Assembly (NCBI RefSeq): GCF_009830945.1
Contig: NZ_VWVV01000040.1
Location: 1 to 41,383, forward strand
Reading direction: 5' to 3'
Length of the DNA stretch: 41,383 bases
From: Nocardiopsis sp. FR4
Lineage (GTDB): Bacteria > Actinomycetota > Actinomycetes > Streptosporangiales > Streptosporangiaceae
Shown in pieces: positions 15,536-24,500 of the stretch (positions within the stretch are counted from its first letter, which is position 1; every line of letters starts with the position of its first letter). The notes beneath the pieces were generated by a model, which saw nothing but the letters and a program-made list of their open reading frames with translations, was not told where the DNA came from and did not search any database. Made by a program: the position numbers and the translations under genes.

Positions 15536-15725
15536 GCGAGTGCGGTTCGCGGGCGTTCACCACGGTCCTGACCTGCGGTGGCGTACTTCCCCGTACCCCC
15601 GCGATCGAGGGCGAACTGAGACCAGAACTGAGACCAGGCAAGGGCCGAACACGACCCGCGAGGGGTGAGGCCTCTGCTCGGGAAGCTCTCCGGCCGCTTC
15701 CGTTCCGGGAGGGTGGTGGCCGGGA

Positions 15726-16487
15726 ATGAAGTCCTCTCGATGGTCCAAGTGGACCACCATCGCCGCCGTGCTGATGCTGGCCGTGATCGCGGCCGTGGTG
15801 TCTTACTCGCACATGTACGAACTCGCCCTGCACCACGGCGAACCCGAGTGGCGAGCTGCCTTGTTCCCCCTCTCCGTGGACGGCATGATCGTCGGTGCGT
15901 CCATGACGCTGCTCAGCGATGCCCGTCACGGCCGTAAGGGCGGGCTGCTGCCCTGGGCGCTGTTGATCATCGGGTCGGCCGCGTCCTTGGCGGCCAACGT
16001 CGCGGTGGCCGACCCCACGATGTGGTCCAGGATCATTCACGCCTGGCCGAGCTTCGCGCTGATCGGTGCTTATGAGCTACTCATGCGCGAGTTCCGTGCG
16101 ACCGCGCGGAGCGTACGCAGGGCTCACACAGCCGATGAACAAGCCCCAGAGCCGACCTCCGGGGCGAAGACCCGAGAAACTCAGGACCCCACCACTTCGG
16201 ACGCGTCAAAGGCCACGGACTTCCAAGTCGTGCATGGCAGGGACACCGGGGCGATGGCGAAGCCGACCCTGTCACCGTTCCAGGCCCGGGCATGGCGATG
16301 GGCTCTGGACCGGCAGCGAGAGACGGGCGAGCTCCCTAGCGGAAAGGAGATCGCGGCACGCTTCGGTCGCAAGGAACGCTGGGGCCGGTTGGTCAAGCAG
16401 CAGGGGCAACACCAGGGCGCTCACCCTGATCTCGTTGGGAGCAGCCCGAGGAACAGTAAGGCGGGAAGCTTGCTCATGGATGCTTGA
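15726..16487 (+). CDS. DUF2637 membrane protein (SpdB-like), copy 1
   Basis: A 253-residue protein. Residues 8-130 hold four hydrophobic spans (WTTIAAVLMLAVIAAVV; FPLSVDGMIVGASMTLL; LPWALLIIGSAASLAANVAV; WPSFALIGAYELLM), the DUF2637 signature found in transfer regions of actinomycete plasmids and integrative elements. After a hydrophilic linker, the segment GELPSGKEIAARFGRKERWGRLV resembles a helix-turn-helix and is shared with the second copy at 16824. Beyond that the C-terminus differs from copy 2. Such proteins are thought to assist intramycelial plasmid spread, though their biochemical role is not established. It is the first gene inside the putative element. Confidence 0.8.
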   Translation: MKSSRWSKWTTIAAVLMLAVIAAVVSYSHMYELALHHGEPEWRAALFPLSVDGMIVGASMTLLSDARHGRKGGLLPWALLIIGSAASLAANVAVADPTMWSRIIHAWPSFALIGAYELLMREFRATARSVRRAHTADEQAPEPTSGAKTRETQDPTTSDASKATDFQVVHGRDTGAMAKPTLSPFQARAWRWALDRQRETGELPSGKEIAARFGRKERWGRLVKQQGQHQGAHPDLVGSSPRNSKAGSLLMDA

Positions 16488-16823
16488 TGGGCCCCGGGTA
16501 AGGGGCCACGGCATACCCTGGAACTCCCACACCCAAGTACTGAGCAGTTCCCCAGACGAACATGCCTCCTCGCTGGCCTGGCTCCATGTGCTGCTGAGCA
16601 CGAAGAGCTGTCCTTGCCGCCGAATGCACCATGGTGTCGGAACAGGCAATGATGCGTTACCGCCGGTTGCCGTTGGCCGTAGGGGTGCAGTAGGAGGAGG
16701 CCGAGTCCTCAGTTGGTGGGGGTGGGAGTTCGAGACGGAGGGGGGACTCGAACCATTCCCCCACACGGTTCGAGCCCTCTGGTTCTGAGCGCCGACCTGC
16801 CCCTGGACGTGCGGTGAGCTGGA
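16488..16823. other. gene-free spacer with alternating TTCGA motifs
   Basis: No supported gene is present. Near its right end are GTTCGAG (16728-16734), CTCGAACC (16747-16754) and GGTTCGAG (16767-16774). The last two form an 8-bp inverted repeat with a 12-bp gap. Confidence 0.5.
16747..16774. repeat. inverted repeat CTCGAACC/GGTTCGAG
   Basis: Eight-base perfect arms separated by 12 bp, with a third half-copy at 16728-16734. It could be a protein-binding site or a remnant of a tRNA T arm (GGTTCGAG resembles one). The function is not determined. Confidence 0.4.
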
Positions 16824-17579
16824 ATGGATTCTTCCCGCTGGTCCCGCTGGACGACCATCGCCGCCGTGCTGATGCTGGCCGTGATCGCGGCCGTGGTGTC
16901 CTACTCGCACATGTACGAACTCGCCCTGCGCCACGGTGAACCCGAGTGGCGCGCGGCCCTGTTCCCGCTCTCGGTCGACGGCATGATCGTCGCCTCCTCC
17001 ATGACGCTGCTCAGCGACGCCCGCAACGGCCGCAAGGGCGGGCTGCTGCCCTGGACCCTGCTGATCATCGGTTCCGGTGCCTCGCTGGCGGCCAACGTCG
17101 CGGTGGCCGACCCCACGGTGTGGTCGCGGATCATCCACGCCTGGCCCTCGTTCGCGCTGATCGGCGCCTATGAGCTGCTGATGAGGGAGTTTCGCACGGT
17201 GGCGCGGAGCGTACGCAGTGCTGACGCAGAGCGTACGCCCGCTGAAGATGAGGCAGAAGGCGTGGTCAAGGAGGTGGAGACTTCTTCGGTAGAGCAGCAA
17301 GAAGGGCGGCATCTGCACGTCGTCAGGGCAGAAAAGAGTGCCGAGGCCGCGCCGGTTGAGCCAGACGAGGAGAAGGAGGGGCGGCTCCCTCCCAAGCTGC
17401 AGCGGGACGCCTGGGAATGGGCGCTGGAGAATCGACAACCAGATGGTTCGTTGCCGACCGGTGGGCAGATCGCGGATCACTTCGGTCGGAAGGAGCGCTG
17501 GGGACGGTTGATCAAGCAGTGGGGACAGCAGGGACGTCTCGATCCACCACCTGCGGTGACTTCTACCGTGTCAAGGTAG
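16824..17579 (+). CDS. DUF2637 membrane protein (SpdB-like), copy 2
   Basis: A 251-residue paralogue of the gene at 15726. The membrane part is nearly identical (WTTIAAVLMLAVIAAVVSYS is shared), then comes an acidic linker, and the C-terminal helix-turn-helix-like segment (SLPTGGQIADHFGRKERWGR) is conserved. The shared C-terminal block suggests DNA binding attached to a membrane domain. Third-position GC is higher here than in copy 1, so the copies have probably diverged in different hosts instead of arising by a very recent tandem duplication. A hairpin at 17640-17667 may end the transcript. Confidence 0.8.
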   Translation: MDSSRWSRWTTIAAVLMLAVIAAVVSYSHMYELALRHGEPEWRAALFPLSVDGMIVASSMTLLSDARNGRKGGLLPWTLLIIGSGASLAANVAVADPTVWSRIIHAWPSFALIGAYELLMREFRTVARSVRSADAERTPAEDEAEGVVKEVETSSVEQQEGRHLHVVRAEKSAEAAPVEPDEEKEGRLPPKLQRDAWEWALENRQPDGSLPTGGQIADHFGRKERWGRLIKQWGQQGRLDPPPAVTSTVSR

Positions 17580-17639
17580 GTGCGGGACCTTGATCACCTG
17601 CGTTAAGGCTACGCTGTTCACGTTAGGGTGGCGTGCTGT

Positions 17640-17667
17640 CCTGAGCGCTTCTAATTATCGGCTCAGG
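17640..17667 (+). terminator. possible terminator after DUF2637 copy 2
   Basis: The arms CCTGAGC (17640-17646) and GCTCAGG (17661-17667) form a 7-bp stem with a 14-nt loop, 60 bp after the stop. A second hairpin follows, pairing 17689-17700 with 17709-17720 with one mismatch and one G-T wobble. Either could also mark the border of the AT-richer segment. Confidence 0.4.
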
Positions 17668-17853
17668 AGCTTTCCGGAAACCTAGGTCAACACGCGGAAA
17701 ACAAAGGGTTTCCTTGTGTTGGGCGTGGTGGGGATCTTATATGTCCCGTATTTTCGAAATCTGAGTACGGGAAAAAATAAAATGCAGCAGCTCCAGATGT
17801 GGCTGCATGTGTTAATAATAGATCATCAACGTAGCGATTTTCTGAATTTTAAC

Positions 17854-19209
17854 TTACATATCGTTAACAACATGAAGGGGGGTATGGGATGCACCTCTGC
17901 TTGCGCTCTCAAGGCAGGCCGAGATGGCCTGATGAAGTTTGTGAAGTACCTCTACGATGTCTGGCTCGTTCAAAGAGGACAAGTCATCGGGATTGAAATC
18001 CTCGAATACCTTGGCAGCCCTCTGGAGGCGCCCGTACAATTTTGCTCGACGCTCTCTTAGGGAAAGGTCTGGGTCAGCTTCGATTGATTCGCTGACAAGC
18101 TTTTTTACAGCCTCGTAAGCTTCTATAGTAGATTCCGCAGGAATATACTCCTCTTTCGTCTCAAAGCTGGAGAGATGCTCTTGTGCTGTAGACCTGAGGG
18201 CCGGAGGTATTTCTAGCGTCTCTCCTGCGGGTGTCTTTACTGTACCTTCAATCGCTACCCTGCGTATGTAGTCGATTCGCTCTGCTTTCTTGCTTTCTGC
18301 GGAGACAGCATTACGTAGCTCAGGGGTTTTGGCGATTGCGTGAGCGAGTGTTGCCTGGAGATCGGTGTCATCTTCCATGCGGTCCATGAGTGCTCGATGC
18401 GCTGCTTCTGCAGTTTTAGAGTCGCCAAGGATAGCGGTGCGCATGGCAGCAGGGTTCTTGGCAACCTTCATAGCTTCTGTATAGCTAGTTCCAGCTGCTT
18501 CCGCTTGTTGGGCGATACCCTCACGCCTTCCGGTGGACTGTTCGTACTTTGTGAAGTATTCAGCCCATTCTTCTGAGGCAGGAAGATCAACTTCTTGTCC
18601 CGGGTTCAGAGAAGCGGCTTCAGGAACAAGGCCAGCCTCTGCTGCCCTTTCCCAAGCGCGGTAAAAACGCATGACCCGAGCTGCGGTAGTCCCTGATAGT
18701 AGAGCAAATCGGTTAGCGGACACCTTTAGGTCGGTTGCAGGAATATTCTTGGATAGATCACTTTGGTGACCGTTTCCACTCCCTGGCTTAACGCTGCGTG
18801 CGACCATGAGGCCGAATATCCAACCACCTGAACGGGCGTAAGAGCCAAAATCCCGTGCATCCAGCTCGATCGGACTGTTTGGCCCAGTAGGTCTACCGGT
18901 TTTCAGTAGGGATTCAGTGGTAGTACCAAGCTCTTCGGCGAGCAAAGCTAGAATTTCTTTGTCATCCCCGATAACGCGAACGATTTCACTGAGGCTCTTT
19001 CCAAGGCCAGCCGTCGGGGCCGTTGTAATAAATGATTCGAATGTCGTATGTTTGATCTGTTCGCCACGGGGTGTCGTGAAACTCTGCCACGAGCCCTCTT
19101 TCAAAACCCTACGAATAAGGTTAGGTGCGGTGTCAAGCCCATTGAGTGTAGACCGAAGTGATGAGCTGAGAGAGTTGATCAAGACTGCGTTGCCATCAGG
19201 GTTGCTCAT
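17854..19209 (-). CDS. protein of unknown function coupled to an HNH-helicase gene
   Basis: A 451-residue protein from ATG 19209, which overlaps the stop of the upstream helicase gene (ATGA), so the two should be made together. I do not recognise a named family. The N-terminus has a WQSFTTPRGEQIKHTTFESF segment followed by AGLGKSLSEIVRVIGDD, a pattern I associate with actinomycete plasmid or phage DNA-binding proteins, without certainty. Residues around 150-185 (KVSANRFALLSGTTAARVMRF) look like a helix-turn-helix. The C-terminal half is largely helical and charged, with no membrane spans, nuclease motif or Walker motif seen. Base composition is clearly AT-richer than flanking genes, indicating recent acquisition. 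It is a candidate specificity or adaptor protein for the helicase. Confidence 0.75.
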   Translation of the reverse strand: MSNPDGNAVLINSLSSSLRSTLNGLDTAPNLIRRVLKEGSWQSFTTPRGEQIKHTTFESFITTAPTAGLGKSLSEIVRVIGDDKEILALLAEELGTTTESLLKTGRPTGPNSPIELDARDFGSYARSGGWIFGLMVARSVKPGSGNGHQSDLSKNIPATDLKVSANRFALLSGTTAARVMRFYRAWERAAEAGLVPEAASLNPGQEVDLPASEEWAEYFTKYEQSTGRREGIAQQAEAAGTSYTEAMKVAKNPAAMRTAILGDSKTAEAAHRALMDRMEDDTDLQATLAHAIAKTPELRNAVSAESKKAERIDYIRRVAIEGTVKTPAGETLEIPPALRSTAQEHLSSFETKEEYIPAESTIEAYEAVKKLVSESIEADPDLSLRERRAKLYGRLQRAAKVFEDFNPDDLSSLNEPDIVEVLHKLHQAISACLESASRGASHTPLHVVNDM

Positions 19210-21119
19210 TTTTGCTCCTCCAGCCATCGATCGATAAGAGCGACGCGCTGCAATAGATTTTCCAAGGTGGCAGTCTTAGCAGTGTCGCGGAAGTGTCTGT
19301 TGAGCTCTGCGTGGATGTGCTCGTGAGGCTTGTTTGCCACTACGGCGTAGCGGCCGACCTTACGTCGAAGTAGGCGCCTAACATCATGCTTCTGATCCGC
19401 CAGCGGAGTCTTCTCTGTTTCAACAACAGGATTTTGTGAAGGGACGGTAGTGGTGGCTCCGACGGCTCTGAGGATTAGGGCGACATATTCAGGAGTAGTT
19501 CCTCGGGGAGCTGATCCTGCTCTGTTCATCACGCTCTGGGCATAATTCATCTCTTCTGGGGTGATGGATTCGCCGCTTGCGATGGTTGTGTGATGTACCG
19601 CTTGAGAAGAACCGACTGTCTCAAAAGTCGGGAATAGAGATAGCGGCTCTTCAGTCTCACCGTCACCATTTTCTTGGATTTCGCGTACACGCTTCTCCTC
19701 GCTGGCGAGGACCGCATCCACTGTCTTCTCGATATCCTGGGCGTAAGACAGCAGTGGCTGAATGGACGGAATGAAAAGACGTGCCGTGGTCTCGTCATCC
19801 TCCCCGCGCAAACGTACGAAGCGTCCCGCAACCTGGATAAAGAACATCTGTGTGCGAATTCGAGAAGCGTAGACTCCCACGGCCAATCTGGGGATGTCCA
19901 CTCCCTCAGCTACCATCTGCACGGCAACGATCCAGCGTCTTTCGCTATCTGCGAAACCCTTGATGATTCGGGATGCTTCGGGCTCGTCAGAGACTGCGAC
20001 GGCAGGCTCTTCTCCTGTTATATTCTGAAGAATTTGCGCATATGAGCGAGCAGCACTCTGATCGAATGCAACTATGAGTCCGCCTGCATCTGGGGTATCG
20101 ATCCGTGCTTGCGTCAGCGCAGCGTCCGCCTCGCGGAGAACAGAGGGAATCCACTGACCATTGGGATCAAGTGCGGCTTTGAGAGCTGGAGGAACTGTCT
20201 TTTCATCAGTATCGGCAAGAGCTAAGGAGGTCACTGCGATCTCACCAGAGCGGCGCCATTGTGATTCGCCATCCATGGCTGGGAATACAGCAGGCCGAAC
20301 CACACCTCCATCGGTGAGGGCCATGCCGTAATCATAGTTATACCCCGGAACTGCGCGCCCTTCTTCGTATTCCACGAAAGGGATTGCAGATCCATCTGTG
20401 CGGAAGGGGGTTCCTGAAAGAAGGAGGCGTCGCCTGGCTACTTCAAAAGCTTGCTTGAGCGCTGGTCCCCATTTTTGTCCATCTCCCTCGCCGGCATGAT
20501 GGATCTCATCGAAAACGACCAGGGTGCGCTTCATTGAGCACAGTTTCCTCCAAAGCATAGGCTCTGAGGCAACTGCCTGGTAGGTGACGGCAACACCATC
20601 GAAATCTTTCCCGATTACACCGTTTGCATTCACAAAACGATGATCGAGTTGTATTCCTCTTTTGCTGGAGGCCTGTGACCACTGAATCCGAAGATGGGCC
20701 GTTGGTGCGACAACCACGATCTGTTCGATTGTGCCTTGAGAAATTAGGTCTTCGGCGATGGTTAGTGCGAACGTTGTTTTTCCGGCACCAGGCGTAGCTA
20801 CAACCAGGAAATTTTGTTCAGTACCGCCATTGCGGCTGTGGTAGCGCTCCCTGGCTTCTTGCTGCCAATCACGCAAGTCAAAAGCATCAGCCATGGAGCC
20901 TGATCCCTTCTTCAGGTTGCATTGGGGGCAGAGAGCCTGTCCATTGACCACATCCGTGACGCCTCCGTGAGACCATGCCTCAACGTGGTCGCTGTGCCAT
21001 CCTGGCTGGAGCTGGCGACCGCATGCTGCGCACTGTCCATCGGCAGCCAGAAACAGGGCCACTCGCTCCCTGCTGTTGAACCTACGCCGCTTCTGTGGGT
21101 CCGGAGAGACTCCCGTCAT
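19206..21119 (-). CDS. HNH nuclease-SF2 helicase fusion
   Basis: A 637-residue protein from ATG 21119 (an in-frame TTG at 21149 is the alternative). Residues 25-72 form an HNH domain with zinc cysteines C30, C33, C64 and C67 and the core HSDH...NG. From about 80 onward it is a superfamily 2 ATPase: Walker A TPGAGKTT (109-116), DEIH box (204-207), motif III LLLSGTPFR, and motif VI QVAGRFVRLRG. The C-terminal about 170 residues are not assigned. HNH plus helicase fusions occur in DNA-processing and defence proteins. The pairing with an unknown protein and the position beside a type I restriction system make an anti-phage or anti-plasmid role the leading inference. Base composition is lower in GC than neighbours. 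Confidence 0.85.
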   Translation of the reverse strand: MTGVSPDPQKRRRFNSRERVALFLAADGQCAACGRQLQPGWHSDHVEAWSHGGVTDVVNGQALCPQCNLKKGSGSMADAFDLRDWQQEARERYHSRNGGTEQNFLVVATPGAGKTTFALTIAEDLISQGTIEQIVVVAPTAHLRIQWSQASSKRGIQLDHRFVNANGVIGKDFDGVAVTYQAVASEPMLWRKLCSMKRTLVVFDEIHHAGEGDGQKWGPALKQAFEVARRRLLLSGTPFRTDGSAIPFVEYEEGRAVPGYNYDYGMALTDGGVVRPAVFPAMDGESQWRRSGEIAVTSLALADTDEKTVPPALKAALDPNGQWIPSVLREADAALTQARIDTPDAGGLIVAFDQSAARSYAQILQNITGEEPAVAVSDEPEASRIIKGFADSERRWIVAVQMVAEGVDIPRLAVGVYASRIRTQMFFIQVAGRFVRLRGEDDETTARLFIPSIQPLLSYAQDIEKTVDAVLASEEKRVREIQENGDGETEEPLSLFPTFETVGSSQAVHHTTIASGESITPEEMNYAQSVMNRAGSAPRGTTPEYVALILRAVGATTTVPSQNPVVETEKTPLADQKHDVRRLLRRKVGRYAVVANKPHEHIHAELNRHFRDTAKTATLENLLQRVALIDRWLEEQK

Positions 21120-21529
21120 GGGCCTGACGTTAGCTGCAAGGACCGACAAAAACCATGCTGTCTTCCAAACCGGAGCGGCAGAGACTTCTCTTCTTGGAGT
21201 GAGTCAGGGCCAGGGCGTCTTCGAGGAAGGCCTTGTTGAGCTGCGGAAACTTGCCTATCGGCTGGTAGCTGAGGTTGGTTGAGGCTGGCCGTCCAACGGG
21301 AGCCTTCGCGCGCTAGGTGGATGCCGCTGTTCGGGCAACGGTCGCATCTCCGACCTTGAAGACCTTGTGTCCTCATTTCTGTCTATATGGGGCCAAAGTT
21401 CCGCTTTCTGTCTCACGCGGCCTCCGAAAAGTTAGGTAGGCAGGACACCTGGCTCTCTTGCTTGGAAGTAAATGAGAGTGTAGCCTGTAAGGCTTTGCTC
21501 ACCCCCGAGCGTGGTTTGGAGCTGCATCA
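21120..21529. other. divergent intergenic region between helicase operon and hsdR
   Basis: About 410 bp without a supported gene. It should contain both promoters. On the minus strand a short open frame (about 21300-21130) with no start codon reads through SYQPIGKFPQLNKAFLEDAL and might be a gene remnant. A possible hsdR promoter is listed separately. Confidence 0.5.
21458..21486 (+). promoter_or_regulatory. possible hsdR promoter
   Basis: TTGCTT (21458-21463) and TAGCCT (21481-21486) are spaced by 17 bp, 44 bp upstream of the hsdR start. The -10 fits the loose actinomycete TANNNT. This is a weak match. Confidence 0.3.
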
Positions 21530-24500
21530 GTGTCCTCGCTGACCCCCGATGACGAGCGGCGCATCAAGCAGATCGCCGAGCGCACCCCCAACTTCGGCTT
21601 CCTCCTGGAGCACGACCACGAGCTGGTGCTCCTGGGAGCCCAGGCCGAGTCCTACGTCTACACCGACCCCAACGCCGCCATGTACAAGGCGCGCCTGTTC
21701 GGTGAGCTCCTCACCCGGCTACTCGTGCGCCTGACCAGCTGCCGGGTGGACGGGAACCGGCAGGTCGACCGGATCAACGCCCTGTACCGCTCGGGCGTGC
21801 TCGTTCCCGAGGTCAAGAACTGGTTCGAGGCCGTGCGCAGCCTCGGTAACAAGGCCGCGCACGACCACTACCGTCGCGCCCGCTCCGCCCTGGCCGCGGT
21901 TGAGAACTGCTTCCGCCTCGCTGACTGGCTTCACCGCTCCATCACCCGGGATGCCACCCACCGGGTCTTCCTCGCTCCCCAACCCGGCACCACTGGCCCG
22001 GTCCCCGGCTCCGCTACCGACGAGCGCGAACTGGCCAAGCTGCGCGCTACCCTGACCGAGTACGAGCGGCGTCTCGCCCAGGCGCGCGAGCGCTATGACG
22101 GTAACGCCGACCGCTTGGAGCGCGAACGGCTGGCCCGCGAGCAGGCCGAGCGCGAGCTCGAACAGGCCCGTCGCGACTCCGATGCCCTGCGGGAGTACAT
22201 CACCGCTCAGGCCGACGAGCTGGAGCAGTTGCGCGTCGGCCTCACCCACCCCGGCTTCGCCAAGGCCAGCCCTTCCCAGCGCGATGCGTTCATCGAGCGC
22301 GCCCAGCGCGCCGCCCGCCCGCCCATGAACGAGGCCCAGGTACGGGCTGAGATCGACCAGCTGCTGACCCAGGCCGGCTGGCAGGTGCAGGACGTCAACA
22401 TGATGAACCTGACCGCGGCCCAGGGGGTGGCGGTGCGAGAGGTCTCCACCGCGGTCGGCCGAGCCGACTACTTGCTCTACGTTGACCACCGCCTGGCCGG
22501 TGTCATCGAGGCCAAGCGCGAGGGCGCCGACCTGACCGCCGCCCAGGCCCAAGCCGCCCGCTACGCCAGCGGGCTGACCAACAGCCAGATGCTCTCAGCC
22601 TGGCGGGCCACCCTGCCCTTCCAGTACGTGTGCGACGGCAACGAGACCCGCTTCTTCAACGACCTGGACCCTGACGCGCGCTCGCGCCGCCTGTTCGCCA
22701 TCCACCAGCCCGCCACCCTGGCACGGTGGATCACCGAAGCCGAGGAGGACCACCAGGCGCCCACGTTGCGCGCTCGCCTGCGCCGTCTGCCCAGCACCTT
22801 CCTGGACAACGGGCCCCTGCGCCCGGCCCAAGAACGCGCCATCAAAGGTCTGGAGGCCTCCCTGGCCAAGGACGACCCGCGCGCCCTGATCCAGATGGCC
22901 ACCGGAGCCGGTAAGACCTACACCGTCGTCGCCGAGAGCTACCGGCTCATCAAACACGCCCGCGCCAAGCGGATCTTGTTCCTGGTGGACCGCAACAACC
23001 TCGGCAGACAGGCGCGCACCGAGTTCTCCAACTACCGGCCGCCGGACGACGGCCGCAAGTTCACCGAGCTGTACGGGGTGGACCAGCTCTCGGGCGCGCA
23101 GATGTTCGACTCCTCCAAGGTCGTCATCTCCACCATCCAGCGGCTGTGGATGGCCCTGACCGGACGCGAGGTCCCCGCAGCGGAGACCGACGACTCCGCT
23201 CTGGACCGCTACGACCTCATCGACGGCCCGGCCGAGGTCGCCTACAACCCCGACCTGCCCCCGGAGGCCTTCGACTTCATCGTGGTGGACGAGTGCCACC
23301 GCTCCATCTACGGCAAGTGGCGCGCGGTACTGGAGTACTTCGACGCGCACCTGATCGGCCTGACCGCGACCCCGGTCGCCCAGACCTTCGGGTTCTTCCA
23401 CCAGAACCTGGTCAGCGAGTACACCTACGAACAGGCTGTCGCCGACGGCGTCAACGTCGACTTCGACGTATTCCGCATCCGCACCGAACTGGGGGAGCAG
23501 GGCGGGTCCATCCCCGCGGAGACCGTGGTGCCGGTCAAGGACCGCAAGACCCGCCGCCAGCGCTACCAGGAGCTGGAGGATGACTACGACTACAAGTCCT
23601 CCGACCTGGGCAAGTCGGTGATCGCCGAGGACCAGATCCGCACCGTGCTGACCACCTTCCGCGACAACCTGTTCACGCAGGTGTTCCCCCCCGGGGGAGA
23701 CGAGGCGCAGGGCAAGCCGCGCACCGAGGTGCCCAAGACGCTCATCTTCGCCCGCGACGACAACCACGCCGAGGACATCGTGCGCCTCGCCCGCCTGGTG
23801 TTCGGGCGCGGCGACGACTTCTGCGTCAAGATCACCCATGCCGCCAAGAACCCCGACCAGCTCATCCAGGCCTTCCGCAACAGCCCTGAGCTGCGCATCG
23901 CCGTGACCGTCGACATGATCGCCACCGGCACCGACGTGCGCCCGCTGGAGTGCGTGTTCTTCATGCGCGACGTCAAGAGCTGGGCCTACTTCGAACAGAT
24001 GAAGGGCCGCGGCGCGCGCACCGTCGACCCCACCGAGTTCCAGGCCGTCACCCCGGACGCCGTGGCCAAGACCCGGTTCGTGATCGTGGATGCGGTCGGG
24101 GTCACCGACTCCCCGCGCGTGGACGCCAAGCCGCTGGTTCGGGCGAGCGAGAAGCAGATCAGCCTCAAGCGGCTGATGGACAAGACCGCGGCCATGTCGT
24201 TGACCGAGGACGAGACCGCCACGCTGGCCGGGCGCCTGTCGCGGCTCAACGCCCAGATCGGGGACGGTGAGCGGGTCCAGATCGAGCAGGTGGCGGGCCA
24301 GCCGCTGAGGGAGATCGTTGGTGGGCTGGTGCGGGCGGTGGACCCCGATGAGCAGGAGAAGGCGCGGCGGCTGCACGGGGATGATGGGCCGCGTGAGCTG
24401 CTGATGGACGCGTGGAAGCCGCTGGCGGCCAACCCGGAACTGCGTGTCCTCTTGATGGATATCCGCCGTGCCCACGACATCGTTTACGACGAGGGCAGCC

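Larger units (their letters stand above)
15167..15725. other. gene-poor junction between chromosome and putative integrated element
   Basis: No convincing protein gene is seen over these 559 bp. The stretch holds a terminator hairpin (15448-15479) and a truncated tRNA gene (15489-15535). To the right of the tRNA fragment are about 190 bp without recognisable features before the first DUF2637 gene. Confidence 0.6.

Noticed and set aside
15505..15600. Complete tRNA gene at the scar
   Set aside because: The sequence past 15536 cannot form a D arm or pair with the acceptor strand, so only the 3' half exists.
17716..18060. Plus-strand frame of 114 codons starting in the AT-rich region
   Set aside because: Most of it is antisense to the unknown-function gene at 17854-19209, it has no ribosome site or domain, and AT-rich DNA gives such frames by chance.
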